A stretch of DNA of 64,000 nt from Lepidurus packardi (lineage: Eukaryota; Arthropoda; Branchiopoda; Notostraca; Triopsidae), in NCBI GenBank assembly GCA_023053545.1, contig JAKZAN010000154.1, positions 22,217 through 86,216 of the forward strand, given 5' to 3'. A program made the position numbers and the translations under genes. Under the pieces are notes generated by a model, which searched no databases, was not told where the DNA came from, and saw nothing but the letters and a program-made list of their open reading frames with translations. This document shows, one piece after another, positions 41,934 through 57,209 of the stretch (within the stretch, counting starts at the first letter, position 1; the number at the start of each line of letters is the position of its first letter).

Positions 41934-44900
41934 ATTAAATTAAGTCCGTAAGGAATTAATTAAGTCCCTAAGGAATTTATAAAGTCCGTAATGAATTAAT
42001 GAAGTCCGAAATGAATTAATGAAGTCCCTAAGGAAATAATTAAGTCCGTAATGATTTAATAAAATTTGTAGGGAATTAATTAAGTCCGTACTGAATTAAT
42101 GAAGTCCGTAACGAATTAATGAAGTCCAGTAAGGAAATAATTAAGTCCGTAATGAATTAATTAAATCCGTAATGAATAAATAAATTCCGTAATTACATAA
42201 TTAATTCCGTAAAGAATTAATAAATTCCGTAAGGAATTAATTAAGTCCGTAGAGATTTAATTAAGTCCGTAAGGAATTAATTAAGTCCGTAGGGATTTAA
42301 TTAAGTCCGTAAGGAATTATTTAAGTCCGTAGGGAATTAATTAAGTCCGAAATGAATTAATTAAATCCGTAATGAATTAATTAATTTCGTAATAAATTAA
42401 TTAAGTCCGTAATGAATTCATGAAGTCCGTAATGAATTAATGAAGTCCATAAGGAAATAATTAAGTCCGTATTGAATTAACTAAGTCCGTAAGGAATTAG
42501 TTAAGTCCCTAAGGAATTTATAAAGTCCGTAATGTATTAATGAAGTCCGAAATGAATTAATGAAGTCCCTAAGGAAATAATTAAATCCGTAATGAATTAT
42601 TTAATTCCGTAATGAATTAATTAATTCCGTAAGGAATTATTTAATTCCGTAAGGAATTAATTAATTCCGTAATGAATTAACTAAGTCCGTAAGGAATTAA
42701 TTAATTCCTTTAGGATTTAATTAAGTCCGTACTGAATTAATTAAGTCCGTAAAGATTAATTTAAGTCCCTAATGAATTAATTAAGGAATTAACTAAGTCC
42801 GTAATGAATTAATAAAGTCCGTAATGAATTAATAAAGTCCGTAATGAATTAACTAAGTCCGTAAGGAATTAATTAATTCCTTAAGGAATTAGTTAAGTCC
42901 GTAATGAATCAATTAAGTCCGTAATGAATTAATAAAGTCCTTAGGGAATTAATTAAGTCCGAAATGAATTAATTAAATCCGTAATGAACTAATTAAGTCC
43001 GTAATGAATTAATAAAGTCCTTAATGAATTAACTAAGTCCGTAAGGAATTAATAAAATAGGTAATGAATTAATTAAAAAATTCCGTAAAGATTTAATTAA
43101 GTCCGTAATGAATTAATTAAGTCCGTAATTAATTAATTAAGTCCGTAAATAATTATTTAATTCCGTAAGGAAATTATTAAGTCTGGGGGAATTAATTAAT
43201 TATGTAAAGAATTAATTAAGTCCGTAATGAATTAATTAATTCCGTAAAGAATTAATTAATTCCGTAAGGAATTAATTAAGTCCGAAATGAATTAAATAAG
43301 TCCGTAACAAATGAATTAGGTCCGTAATGAATGAATAAATTCCGTAAGGAAATAAATAAATCCGTAAGGAATTAATAAGTCCGTAATGAAATAATTAATT
43401 CCGTAAAGAATTAATTAAGTTCGTAAGGAATTAATTAAGTCCGTAGGGAATTTATAAATTCCGTAATGAATTAATGAAGTCCGAAATGAATTAATGAAGT
43501 CCCACAGGAAATAATTAAGTCCGTAATGAATTAATTAAATCCGTAATGAATTATTTAATTCCGTAATGAATGAATTAATTCCGTAAGGAATTAATTAAGT
43601 CCGTAATGAATTAATGAAGTCCGTAAGGATTTAATTAAGTCCGTAATGAATTAATAAATTCCATAATGAATGAATTAATTCCGTAAAGAATTAATTAAGT
43701 CCGTAATGAATGAATTAGGTCCGTAAGGAATTAATTAAGTCCGTTATTGAATTAGTAAAGTCCGTAATGAATTAATTAAATCCGTAATGAATTAATAAAT
43801 TCCGTAATGAACTAATTAATTCCGTAAAGAATTATTTAAGTCCGTAAGGAATTAATTAAGTCCGTAGGGATTTAATTAAGGCCGTAAGGAAATAATTTAA
43901 GTCCGTAGGTTTTTAATTAAGTCCGTAAGGAATTAATTAAGTCCGTAAGGAATTAATTAAGTCCCTAAGGAAATAATTAAGTCCGTAATGAATTAATAAA
44001 TTCCGTAGGGAATTAATTAAGTCCGTAGTGAATTAATTAAGTCCGTAATGAATTAATAAAGTCCGTCATGAATTAACTAAGTCCGTAAGGAATTAATTAA
44101 GTCCCTAAGGAATTTATAAAGTCCGTAATGAATTAATGAAGTCCCTAAGGAAATATTTAAGTCCGTAATGAATTAACTAAGTCCGTAAGGAATTAATTAA
44201 GTCCCTAAGAAATTTATAAAGTCCGTAATGAATTAATGAAGTCCGAAGTGAATTAATGAAGTCCCTAAGGAAATAATTAAGTCCGTAATTAATTAATAAA
44301 TTCCGTAGGGAATTAATTAAGTCCGTAGTGAATTAATTAAGTCCGTAAGGAATTAATGAAGTCCGTAATGAAATAATTAAGTCCGTAATTAATTAATTAA
44401 GTCCGTAAGGAATCAATTAAGTCCTTACTGAATTAATTAAGTCTGTAAGGATTTAATTAAGTCCGTGATGAATTAATAAATTCCGTAAGGAATTAATTAA
44501 GTCCGTAAGGGATTTAATTCCGTAGGGATTTAATTAAGGCCGTAAGGAATTAATTAAGTCCGTAAGGAATTAGTTAAGTCCGTAATGAATTAACTAAGTC
44601 CGTAAAGAATTAATTAAGTTTCTAAGGAATTTATAAATTCCGTAATGAATTAATGAAGTCCCTAAGGAAATATTTAAGTCCGTAATGAATTAACTAAGTC
44701 CCTAAGGAATTTATAAAGTCCGTAATGAATTAATGAAGTCCGAAATGAATTAATGAAGTCCCTAAGGAAATAATTAAGTCCGTAATGAATTACTAAAGTT
44801 TGTAGGGAATTAATTAAGTCCGTAGTGAATTAATTAATTCTGAAAGGAATTAATTAGGTCCGTAATGAATAAATAATTCCGTAAGGATTTAATTAAGTCC

Positions 44901-44979
44901 TTACTGAATTAATTAAGTCTGTAAGAATTTAATTAAGTCCGTAATGAATTAATAAATTCTGTAATGAATTAATTAAGTC

Positions 44980-47300
44980 CGTAAGAAATTAATTCAGTAA
45001 GTAATGAATTCAATCAATCATAAAGAATTAATTCAGTCCGTAAGGAACTCATTCAGTCCGTAAATAATTAATTCAGTCCGTAAGGAATTAATTCAGTTCG
45101 TAAGGAATTATTTCAGTCCGTATTGAATCAATTAAGTCCCTAAAGAATTAATTCAGTCCGTAACGAATTAAATCAGTCCGTAATGAATTAATTAATTCCG
45201 TAAAGAATTAATTAAGTTCGTAAGGAATTAATTAAGTCTGGGAGAATTAATTAATTCCGTAAAGAATTAATTAATTCCGTAAAGAATTAATTAAGTCCGT
45301 AAGGAATTAATTAATTCCGTAATGAATTAATTAAGTCCGTAAGGAACTAATTAATTCCGTAATGAATTAATAAAGTCCGTAATGAATTACTTAAATCCGT
45401 AATGAATTATTTAATTCCGTAATTAATTAATTAATTCTGAAAGGAATTAATTAAGTCCGTAATGAATTAATTAAATCCGTAATGAATTAATAAATTCCGT
45501 AATGAACTAATTAATTCCGTAAAGTATTAATTAAGTCCGTAAGGAATTAATTAAGTCCGTAGGGATTTAATTAAGGCCGTAAGGAATTAATTAAGTCCGT
45601 AGGTTTTTATAAAGTCCGTAAGGAATTAATTAAGTCCGTTATGAATTAACTAAGTCCGTAAGGAATTAATTAAGTCCCTAAGGAATTTATAAAGTCCGTA
45701 ATGAATTAATGAAGTACGAAATGAATTAATGAAGTCCCTAAGGAAATAATTAAGTCCGTAATAAATTAATAGGGAATAGGGAAGTCCGTAGGGAATTAAT
45801 TAATTCCGTAGTGAATTAACTAAGTCCGTAAGGAATTAATGAAGTCCGTAATGAAATAATTAAGTCCGTAAGGTATTAATTAAGTCCGTAAGGAATTAAT
45901 TAAGTCCTTACTGAATTAATTAAGTCTGTAAGGATTTAATTAAGTCCGTAATGAATTAATAAATTCCGTAATGAATTAATTAAGTCCGTCAGGAATTAAT
46001 TAAATCCGTAAGCAATTAATTAAATCCGTAAGCAATTAATTAAGTCCGTACTGAATTAATTAATTCCGTAAAGATTTAATTAAGTCCGTAATGAATTAAT
46101 AAAGTCCGTAATGAATTAATTAAGTCCGTACGGAGTTATTTAAGTCCCTAAGGAATTAATAAAGTCCGTAAGGAATTAATTTAGTCCGTAAGGAAATAAT
46201 AAGTCCGTAAGGAATTAATTAAATCCGTAAGGAATTAATTAAGTGCGTAAGGAATTAGTTAAATCCGTAAGGAATTAATTAAGTCCGTAATGAATTAATT
46301 AAGTCCGTAATGAATTAATTAATTCCGTAAAGAATTAATTAATTTCGTAAGGAATTAATTAAGTCTGGGAGAATTAATTAATTCCGTAATGAATTAATAA
46401 AGTCCGTAATGAATTAATTAAATCCGTAATGAATTAATAAATTCCGTAATGAACTAATTAAGTCAGTAATGAATTAATTAAGTCCGTAATGAATTAATTA
46501 AGTCCGTAATGAATTAATAAACTCCGTAATGAATTAATAAAGTCCGTGATGAATTAATTAAGTTCGTAATGAATTAATTAAGTCCGTAATGAATTAATTA
46601 AGTACGTAATGAATTAATTAAATCCGTAAGGTATTAGTGAAGTCCGAAATGAATTAATAAACTCCGTAATGAATTTATTAAATCCGTAATTAATTAATAA
46701 ATTCTGTAATGAATTAACTAATTCCGTAAAGAATTAATTAAGTCCGTAAGGAATTAATTAAGTCTGTACTGAATTAATTAAGTCCGTAATGAATTAATAA
46801 ATTCCGTAATGAATTAATTAAGTTCGAAATGAATTAATTAAGTCCGTAATGAATTAATTAAGTCCGTAATGAATTAAGAAAGTCCGTAATGAATTAGCTA
46901 AGTCCGTAAGGAATTAATTAAGTCCCTAAGGAATTTATAAAGTCCGTAATGAATTAACTAAGTCCGTAAGGAATTAATTAAGTCCCTAAGGAATTTATAA
47001 ATTCCGTGATGAATTAATGAAGTCCGAAATGAATTAACGAAGTCCCTAAGGAAATAATTAAGTCCGTAATGAATTAATAAAGTTTGTAGGGAATTAATTA
47101 AGTCCGTAGTGAATTAACTAAGTCCGTAAGGAATTAATTAATTCCTTAATGAAATAATAAAGTCCATAATGAATTAATTAAATCCGTAATGAATTATTTA
47201 ATTCCGTAATGAATTAATTAATTCTGAAAGGAATTAATTAAGTCCGTAAGGAATTAATTAAGTCCGTAGGGATTTAATTAAGGCCGTAAGTAAATAATTA
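44980..47300 (+). repeat. Satellite D segment duplicated at about 57.2-59.8 kb (first copy)
   Basis: Contains rare words that occur once more, about 12.2-12.4 kb downstream: CAATCAATCATAAAG at 45,011 (again at 57,244) and AGGGAATAGGGAAG at 45,771 (again at 58,203). The two offsets, 12,233 and 12,432, differ by about ten 20-bp units, so one copy has gained or lost units. Confidence 0.75.
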
Positions 47301-50300
47301 AGACAGTAGGTATTTAATTAAGTCCGTAAGGAATTAATGAAATCCGTAATGAACTAATAAATTCCGTAAGGAATTAATTAAGTCCGTAAGGAATTAATAA
47401 GTCCGTAATGAATGAATTAAGTCCGTAATGAATTAATTAAGTCCGTAATGAATTAATTATGTCCGTAATGAATTAATTAAGTCCGTAATGAATTAATTAA
47501 GTCCCTAAGGAATTAATAAAGTCCGGAATGAATTAAATAAGTCCGTAAGGAATAAATTAAGTCCCTAAGGAAATATTTAAGTCCGTAATGAATCAGTTAA
47601 GTCCGTAATGAATTAACAAAGTCCGTAAGGAATTAATTAAGTCTCTAAGGAATTTATAAAGTCCGTAATGAATTAATGAAGTCCGAAATGAATTAATGAA
47701 GTCCCTAAGGAAATAATTAAGTCCGTAATGAATTAATAAAGTCCGTAGTGAATTAATTAAGTCCGTAAGGAATTAATTAAGTCCGTTATGAAATAATTAA
47801 GTCCGTAAGGAATTAATTAAGTCCGTAAGGAAGTAATTAAATCCGTCGGTATTTAATTAAGGCCGTAAGGAATTAATTAAGTCCGTAGGTTTTTAATTAA
47901 GTCCGTAAGGAATTAATTAAGTCTGGGAGAATTAATTAATTCCGTAAAGAATTGATTAAGTCCGTAATGAATGAATTAGGTCCGTAAGGAATTAATTAAG
48001 TCCGTATTAAGTAATGAATTAATAAAGTCCGTAATGAATTAATTAAATCCGTAATGAATTAATAAATTCCGTAATGAACTATTTAATTCCGTAAAGAATT
48101 AATTAAGTCCGTAAGGAATTAATTAAGTCCGTAAGGAAATAATTAAGTCCGTTATGAATTAACTAAGTCCGTAAGGAATTAATTAAGTCCCTAAGGAATT
48201 TATAAAGTCCGTAATGAATTAATGAAGTCCGAAATGAATTAATAATTTCCGTAATGAATTAATTAAGTCCGTAAGGAATTAATTAAATCCGTAATGAATT
48301 ATTTAATTCCGTAATGAATTATTTAATTCTGAAAGGAATTAATTAAGTCCGTAAGGAATTAATTAAGTCCGTAATGAATTAATTAAGTCCGTAATGAATT
48401 AATTAAGTTCGTAATGAATTAATTAAGTCCGTAATGAATTAATTAAGTCCGGAATGAATTAATTAAGTCCCTAAGGAATTAATAAAGTCCGGAATGAATT
48501 AACTAAGTCCGTAAGGAATAAATTAAGTCCCTAAGGAATTTATAAAGTCCGTAATGAATTAATGAAGTCCCTAAGGAAATATTTAAGTCCGAATGAATCA
48601 GTTAAGTCCGTAATGAATTAACAAAGTCCGTAAGGAATTAATTAAGTCTCTAAGGAATTTATAAAGTCCGTAATGAATTAATGAAGTCCGAAATGAATTA
48701 ATGAAGTCCCTAAGGAAATAATTAAGTCCGTAATGAATTAATAAAGTCCGTAGTGAATTAATTAAGTCCGTAAGGAATTAATTAAGTCCGTTATCAAAAA
48801 AATTAAGTCCGTAAGGAATTAATTAAGTCCGTAAGGAATTAATTAAGTCCGTAGGGATTTAATTAAGGCCGTAAGGAATTAATTAAGTCCGTAGGTTTTT
48901 AATTAAGTCCGTAAGGAATTAATTAAGTCTGGGAGAATTAATTAATTCCGTAAAGAATTGATTAAGTCCGTAATTAATGAATTAGGTCCGTAAGGAATTA
49001 ATTAAGTCCGTATTAAGTAATGAATTAATAAAGTCCGTAATGAATTAATTAAATCCGTAATGAATTAATAAATTCCGTAATGAACTAATTAATTCCGTAA
49101 AGAATTAATTAAGTCCGTAAGGAATTAATTAAGTCCGTAAGGAATTAATTAAGTCCGTTATGAATTAACTAAGTCCGTAAGGAATTAATTAAGTCCCTAA
49201 GGAATTTATAAAGTCCGTAAGGAATTAATGAAGTCCGAAATGAATTAATAATTTCCGTAATGAATTAATTAAGTCCGTAAGGAATTAATTAAATCCGTAA
49301 TGAATTATTTAATTCCGTAATGAATTAATTAATTCTGAAAGGAATTAATTAAGTCCGTAAGGAATTAATTAAGTCCGTAATGAATTAATTAAGTCCGTAA
49401 TGAATTAATTAAGTTCGTAATGAATTAATTAAGTCCGTAATGAATTAATTAAGTCCGGAATGAATTAATTAAGTCCCTAAGGAATTAATAAAGTCCGGAA
49501 TGAATTAACTAAGTCCGTAAGGAATTAATTAAGTCCGTACGGAGTTATTTAAGTCCCTAAGGAATTAATAAAGTCCGTAAGGAATTAATTTAGTCCGTAA
49601 GGAAATAATAAGTCCGTAAGGAATTAATTAAATCCGTAAGGAATTAATTAAGTCCGTAAGGAATTAATTAAATCCGTAAGGAATTAATTAAGTCCGTAAG
49701 GAATTAATTAATTCCGTAATGAATTAATTAAGTCCGTAATGAATTAATTAAGTCCGTAATGAATTAATTAATTCCGTAAAGAATTAATTAATTTCGTAAG
49801 GAATTAATTAAGTCTGGGAGAATTAATTAATTCCGTAATGAATTAATAAAGTCCGTAATGAATTAATTAAATCCGTAATGAATTAATAAATTCCGTAATG
49901 AACTAATTAAGTCAGTAATGAATTAATTAAGTCCGTAATGAATTAATTAAGTCCGTAATGAATTAATAAACTCCGTAATGAATTAATAAAGTCCGTGATG
50001 AATTAATTAAGTTCGTAATGAATTAATTAAGTCCGTAATGAATTAATTAAGTACGTAATGAATTAATTAAATCCGTAAGGTATTAGTGAAGTCCGAAATG
50101 AATTAATAAACTCCGTAATGAATTTATTAAATCCGTAATTAATTAATAAATTCTGTAATGAATTAACTAATTCCGTAAAGAATTAATTAAGTCCGTAAGG
50201 AATTAATTAAGTCTGTACTGAATTAATTAAGTCCGTAATGAATTAATAAATTCCGTAATGAATTAATTAAGTTCGAAATGAATTAATTAAGTCCGTAATG

Positions 50301-53300
50301 AATTAATTAAGTCCGTAATGAATTAAGAAAGTCCGTAATGAATTAGCTAAGTCCGTAAGGAATTAATTAAGTCCCTAAGGAATTTATAAAGTCCGTAATG
50401 AATTAACTAAGTCCGTAAGGAATTAATTAAGTCCCTAAGGAATTTATAAATTCCGTGATGAATTAATGAAGTCCGAAATGAATTAACGAAGTCCCTAAGG
50501 AAATAATTAAGTCCGTAATGAATTAATAAAGTTTGTAGGGAATTAATTAAGTCCGTAGTGAATTAACTAAGTCCGTAAGGAATTAATTAATTCCTTAATG
50601 AAATAATAAAGTCCATAATGAATTAATTAAATCCGTAATGAATTATTTAATTCCGTAATGAATTAATTAATTCTGAAAGGAATTAATTAAGTCCGTAAGG
50701 AATTAATTAAGTCCGTAGGGATTTAATTAAGGCCGTAAGTAAATAATTAAGACAGTAGGTATTTAATTAAGTCCGTAAGGAATTAATGAAATCCGTAATG
50801 AACTAATAAATTCCGTAAGGAATTAATTAAGTCCGTAAGGAATTAATAAGTCCGTAATGAATGAATTAAGTCCGTAATGAATTAATTAAGTCCGTAATGA
50901 ATTAATTATGTCCGTAATGAATTAATTAAGTCCGTAATGAATTAATTAAGTCCCTAAGGAATTAATAAAGTCCGGAATGAATTAAATAAGTCCGTAAGGA
51001 ATAAATTAAGTCCCTAAGGAAATATTTAAGTCCGTAATGAATCAGTTAAGTCCGTAATGAATTAACAAAGTCCGTAAGGAATTAATTAAGTCTCTAAGGA
51101 ATTTATAAAGTCCGTAATGAATTAATGAAGTCCGAAATGAATTAATGAAGTCCCTAAGGAAATAATTAAGTCCGTAATGAATTAATAAAGTCCGTAGTGA
51201 ATTAATTAAGTCCGTAAGGAATTAATTAAGTCCGTTATCAAAAAAATTAAGTCCGTAAGGAATTAATTAAGTCCGTAAGGAATTAATTAAGTCCGTAGGG
51301 ATTTAATTAAGGCCGTAAGGAATTAATTAAGTCCGTAGGTTTTTAATTAAGTCCGTAAGGAATTAATTAAGTCTGGGAGAATTAATTAATTCCGTAAAGA
51401 ATTGATTAAGTCCGTAATTAATGAATTAGGTCCGTAAGGAATTAATTAAGTCCGTATTAAGTAATGAATTAATAAAGTCCGTAATGAATTAATTAAATCC
51501 GTAATGAATTAATAAATTCCGTAATGAACTAATTAATTCCGTAAAGAATTAATTAAGTCCGTAAGGAATTAATTAAGTCCGTAAGGAATTAATTAAGTCC
51601 GTTATGAATTAACTAAGTCCGTAAGGAATTAATTAAGTCCCTAAGGAATTTATAAAGTCCGTAAGGAATTAATGAAGTCCGAAATGAATTAATAATTTCC
51701 GTAATGAATTAATTAAGTCCGTAAGGAATTAATTAAATCCGTAATGAATTATTTAATTCCGTAATGAATTAATTAATTCTGAAAGGAATTAATTAAGTCC
51801 GTAAGGAATTAATTAAGTCCGTAGGGATTTAATTAAGGCCGTAAGTAAATAATTAAGACAGTAGGTATTTAATTAAGTCCGTAAGGAATTAATGAAATCC
51901 GTAATGAACTAATAAATTCCGTAAGGAATTAATTAAGTCCGTAAGGAATTAATAAGTCCGTAATGAATGAATTAAGTCCGTAATGAATTAATTAAGTCCG
52001 TAATGAATTAATTATGTCCGTAATGAATTAATTAAGTCCGTAATGAATTAATTAAGTCCCTAAGGAATTAATAAAGTCCGGAATGAATTAAATAAGTCCG
52101 TAAGGAATAAATTAAGTCCCTAAGGAAATATTTAAGTCCGTAATGAATCAGTTAAGTCCGTAATGAATTAACAAAGTCCGTAAGGAATTAATTAAGTCTC
52201 TAAGGAATTTATAAAGTCCGTAATGAATTAATAAAGTCCGTAGTGAATTAATTAAGTCCGTAAGGAATTAATTAAGTCCGTTATCAAAAAAATTAAGTCC
52301 GTAAGGAATTAATTAAGTCCGTAAGGAATTAATTAAGTCCGTAGGGATTTAATTAAGGCCGTAAGGAATTAATTAAGTCCGTAGGTTTTTAATTAAGTCC
52401 GTAAGGAATTAATTAAGTCTGGGAGAATTAATTAATTCCGTAAAGAATTGATTAAGTCCGTAATTAATGAATTAGGTCCGTAAGGAATTAATTAAGTCCG
52501 TATTAAGTAATGAATTAATAAAGTCCGTAATGAATTAATTAAATCCGTAATGAATTAATAAATTCCGTAATGAACTAATTAATTCCGTAAAGAATTAATT
52601 AAGTCCGTAAGGAATTAATTAAGTCCGTAAGGAATTAATTAAGTCCGTTATGAATTAACTAAGTCCGTAAGGAATTAATTAAGTCCCTAAGGAATTTATA
52701 AAGTCCGTAAGGAATTAATGAAGTCCGAAATGAATTAATAATTTCCGTAATGAATTAATTAAGTCCGTAAGGAATTAATTAAATCCGTAATGAATTATTT
52801 AATTCCGTAATGAATTAATTAATTCTGAAAGGAATTAATTAAGTCCGTAAGGAATTAATTAAGTCCGTAATGAATTAATTAAGTCCGTAATGAATTAATT
52901 AAGTTCGTAATGAATTAATTAAGTCCGTAATGAATTAATTAAGTCCGGAATGAATTAATTAAGTCCCTAAGGAATTAATAAAGTCCGGAATGAATTAACT
53001 AAGTCCGTAAGGAATTAATTTAGTCCGTACGGAGTTATTTAAGTCCCTAAGGAATTAATAAAGTCCGTAAGGAATTAATTTAGTCCGTAAGGAAATAATA
53101 AGTCCGTAAGGAATTAATTAAATCCGTAAGGAATTAATTAAGTCCGTAAGGAATTAATTAAATCCGTAAGGAATTAATTAAGTCCGTAAGGAATTAATTA
53201 ATTCCGTAATGAATTAATTAAGTCCGTAATGAATTAATTAAGTCCGTAATGAATTAATTAATTCCGTAAAGAATTAATTAATTTCGTAAGGAATTAATTA

Positions 53301-56300
53301 AGTCTGGGAGAATTAATTAATTCCGTAATGAATTAATAAAGTCCGTAATGAATTAATTAAATCCGTAATGAATTAATAAATTCCGTAATGAACTAGTTAA
53401 GTCAGTAATGAATTAATTAAGTCCGTAATGAATTAATTAAGTCCGTAATGAATTAATAAACTCCGTAATGAATTAATAAAGTCCGTGATGAATTAATTAA
53501 GTTCGTAATGAATTAATTAAGTCCGTAATGAATTAATTAAGTACGTAATGAATTAATTAAATCCGTAAGGTATTAGTGAAGTCCGAAATGAATTAATAAA
53601 CTCCGTAATGAATTTATTAAATCCGTAATTAATTAATAAATTCTGTAATGAATTAACTAATTCCGTAAAGAATTAATTAAGTCCGTAAGGAATTAATTAA
53701 GTCTGTACTGAATTAATTAAGTCCGTAATGAATTAATAAATTCCGTAATGAATTAATTAAGTTCGAAATGAATTAATTAAGTCCGTAATGAATTAATTAA
53801 GTCCGTAATGAATTAAGAAAGTCCGTAATGAATTAGCTAAGTCCGTAAGGAATTAATTAAGTCCCTAAGGAATTTATAAAGTCCGTAATGAATTAACTAA
53901 GTCCGTAAGGAATTAATTAAGTCCCTAAGGAATTTATAAATTCCGTGATGAATTAATGAAGTCCGAAATGAATTAACGAAGTCCCTAAGGAAATAATTAA
54001 GTCCGTAATGAATTAATAAAGTTTGTAGGGAATTAATTAAGTCCGTAGTGAATTAACTAAGTCCGTAAGGAATTAATTAATTCCTTAATGAAATAATAAA
54101 GTCCATAATGAATTAATTAAATCCGTAATGAATTATTTAATTCCGTAATGAATTAATTAATTCTGAAAGGAATTAATTAAGTCCGTAAGGAATTAATTAA
54201 GTCCGTAGGGATTTAATTAAGGCCGTAAGTAAATAATTAAGACAGTAGGTATTTAATTAAGTCCGTAAGGAATTAATGAAATCCGTAATGAACTAATAAA
54301 TTCCGTAAGGAATTAATTAAGTCCGTAAGGAATTAATAAGTCCGTAATGAATGAATTAAGTCCGTAATGAATTAATTAAGTCCGTAATGAATTAATTATG
54401 TCCGTAATGAATTAATTAAGTCCGTAATGAATTAATTAAGTCCCTAAGGAATTAATAAAGTCCGGAATGAATTAAATAAGTCCGTAAGGAATAAATTAAG
54501 TCCCTAAGGAAATATTTAAGTCCGTAATGAATCAGTTAAGTCCGTAATGAATTAACAAAGTCCGTAAGGAATTAATTAAGTCTCTAAGGAATTTATAAAG
54601 TCCGTAATGAATTAATGAAGTCCGAAATGAATTAATGAAGTCCCTAAGGAAATAATTAAGTCCGTAATGAATTAATAAAGTCCGTAGTGAATTAATTAAG
54701 TCCGTAAGGAATTAATTAAGTCCGTTATGAAATAATTAAGTCCGTAAGGAATTAATTAAGTCCGTAAGGAAGTAATTAAGTCCGTCGGTATTTAATTAAG
54801 GCCGTAAGGAATTAATTAAGTCCGTAGGTTTTTAATTAAGTCCGTAAGGAATTAATTAAGTCTGGGAGAATTAATTAATTCCGTAAAGAATTGATTAAGT
54901 CCGTAATGAATGAATTAGGTCCGTAAGGAATTAATTAAGTCCGTATTAAGTAATGAATTAATAAAGTCCGTAATGAATTAATTAAATCCGTAATGAATTA
55001 ATAAATTCCGTAATGAACTATTTAATTCCGTAAAGAATTAATTAAGTCCGTAAGGAATTAATTAAGTCCGTAAGGAAATAATTAAGTCCGTTATGAATTA
55101 ACTAAGTCCGTAAGGAATTAATTAAGTCCCTAAGGAATTTATAAAGTCCGTAATGAATTAATGAAGTCCGAAATGAATTAATAATTTCCGTAATGAATTA
55201 ATTAAGTCCGTAAGGAATTAATTAAATCCGTAATGAATTATTTAATTCCGTAATGAATTATTTAATTCTGAAAGGAATTAATTAAGTCCGTAAGGAATTA
55301 ATTAAGTCCGTAATGAATTAATTAAGTCCGTAATGAATTAATTAAGTTCGTAATGAATTAATTAAGTCCGTAATGAATTAATTAAGTCCGGAATGAATTA
55401 ATTAAGTCCCTAAGGAATTAATAAAGTCCGGAATGAATTAACTAAGTCCGTAAGGAATAAATTAAGTCCCTAAGGAATTTATAAAGTCCGTAATGAATTA
55501 ATGAAGTCCCTAAGGAAATATTTAAGTCCGAATGAATCAGTTAAGTCCGTAATGAATTAACAAAGTCCGTAAGGAATTAATTAAGTCTCTAAGGAATTTA
55601 TAAAGTCCGTAATGAATTAATGAAGTCCGAAATGAATTAATGAAGTCCCTAAGGAAATAATTAAGTCCGTAATGAATTAATAAAGTCCGTAGTGAATTAA
55701 TTAAGTCCGTAAGGAATTAATTAAGTCCGTAAGGAATTAATTAAGTCCGTAGGGATTTAATTAAGGCCGTAAGTAAATAATTAAGACCTTAGGTTTTTAA
55801 TTAAGTCCGTAAGGAATTAATGAAATCCGTAATGAATTAATAAATTCCGTAAGGAATTAATTAAGTCCGTAAGGAATTAATAAGTCCGTAATGAATGAAT
55901 TAAGTCCGTAATGAATTAATTAAGTCCGTAATGAATTAATTAAGTTCGTAATGAATTAATTAAGTCCGTAATGAATTAATTAAGTCCGGAATGAATAAAT
56001 TAAGTCCCTAAGGAATTAATAAAGTCCGGAATGAATTAACTAAGTCCGTAAGGAATAAATTAAGTCCCTAAGGAATTTATAAAGTCCGTAATGAATTAAT
56101 GAAGTCCCTAAGGAAATATTTAAGTCCGTAATGAATCAGTTAAGTCCGTAATGAATTAACAAAGTCCGTAAGGAATTAATTAAGTCTCTAAGGAATTTAT
56201 AAAGTCCGTAACGAATTAATGAAGTCCGAAATGAATTAATGAAGTCCCTAAGGAAATAATTAAGTCCGTAATGAATTAATAAAGTCCGTAGTGAATTAAT

Positions 56301-57209
56301 TAAGTCCGTAAGGAATTAATTAAGTCCGTTATGAAATAATTAAGTCCGTAAGGAATTAATTAAGTCCGTAAGGAATTAATTAAGTCCGTAGGGATTTAAT
56401 TAAGGCCGTAAGGAATTAATTAAGTCCGTAGGTTTTTAATTAAGTCCGTAAGGAATTAATTAAGTCTGGGAGAATTAATTAATTCCGTAAAGAATTGATT
56501 AAGTCCGTAATGAATGAATTAGGTCCGTAAGGAATTAATTAAGTCCGTATTAAGTAATGAATTAATAAAGTCCGTAATGAATTAATTAAATCCGTAATGA
56601 ATTAATAAATTCCGTAATGAACTAATTAATTCCGTAAAGAATTAATTAAGTCCGTTATGAATTAACTAAGTCCGTAATGAATTAATGAAGTCCGAAATGA
56701 ATTAATAATTTCCGTAATGAATTAATTAAGTCCGTAAGGAATTAATTAAATCCGTAATGAATTATTTAATTCCGTAATGAATGAATTAATTCTGAAAGGA
56801 ATTAATTAAGTCCGTAAGGAATTAATTAAGTCCGTAATGAATTAATTAAGTCCGTAATGAATTAATTAAGTTCGTAATGAATTAATTAAATCCGGAATGA
56901 ATTAATTAAGTCCCTAAGGAATTAATAAAGTCAGGAATGAATTAACTAAGTCCGTAAGGAATTAATTAAGTCCCTAAGGAATTTATAAAGTCCGTAATGA
57001 ATTAATGAAGTCCCTAAGGAAATATTTAAGTCCGTAATGAATCAGTTAAGTCCGTAATGAATTAACAAAGTCCGTAAGGAATTAATTAAGTCTCTAAGGA
57101 ATTTATAAATTCCGTAATGAATTAATGAAGTCCGAAATGAATTAATGAAGTCCCTAAGGAAATAATTAAGTCTGTAATGAATTAATAAATTCTGTAATGA
57201 ATTAATTAA

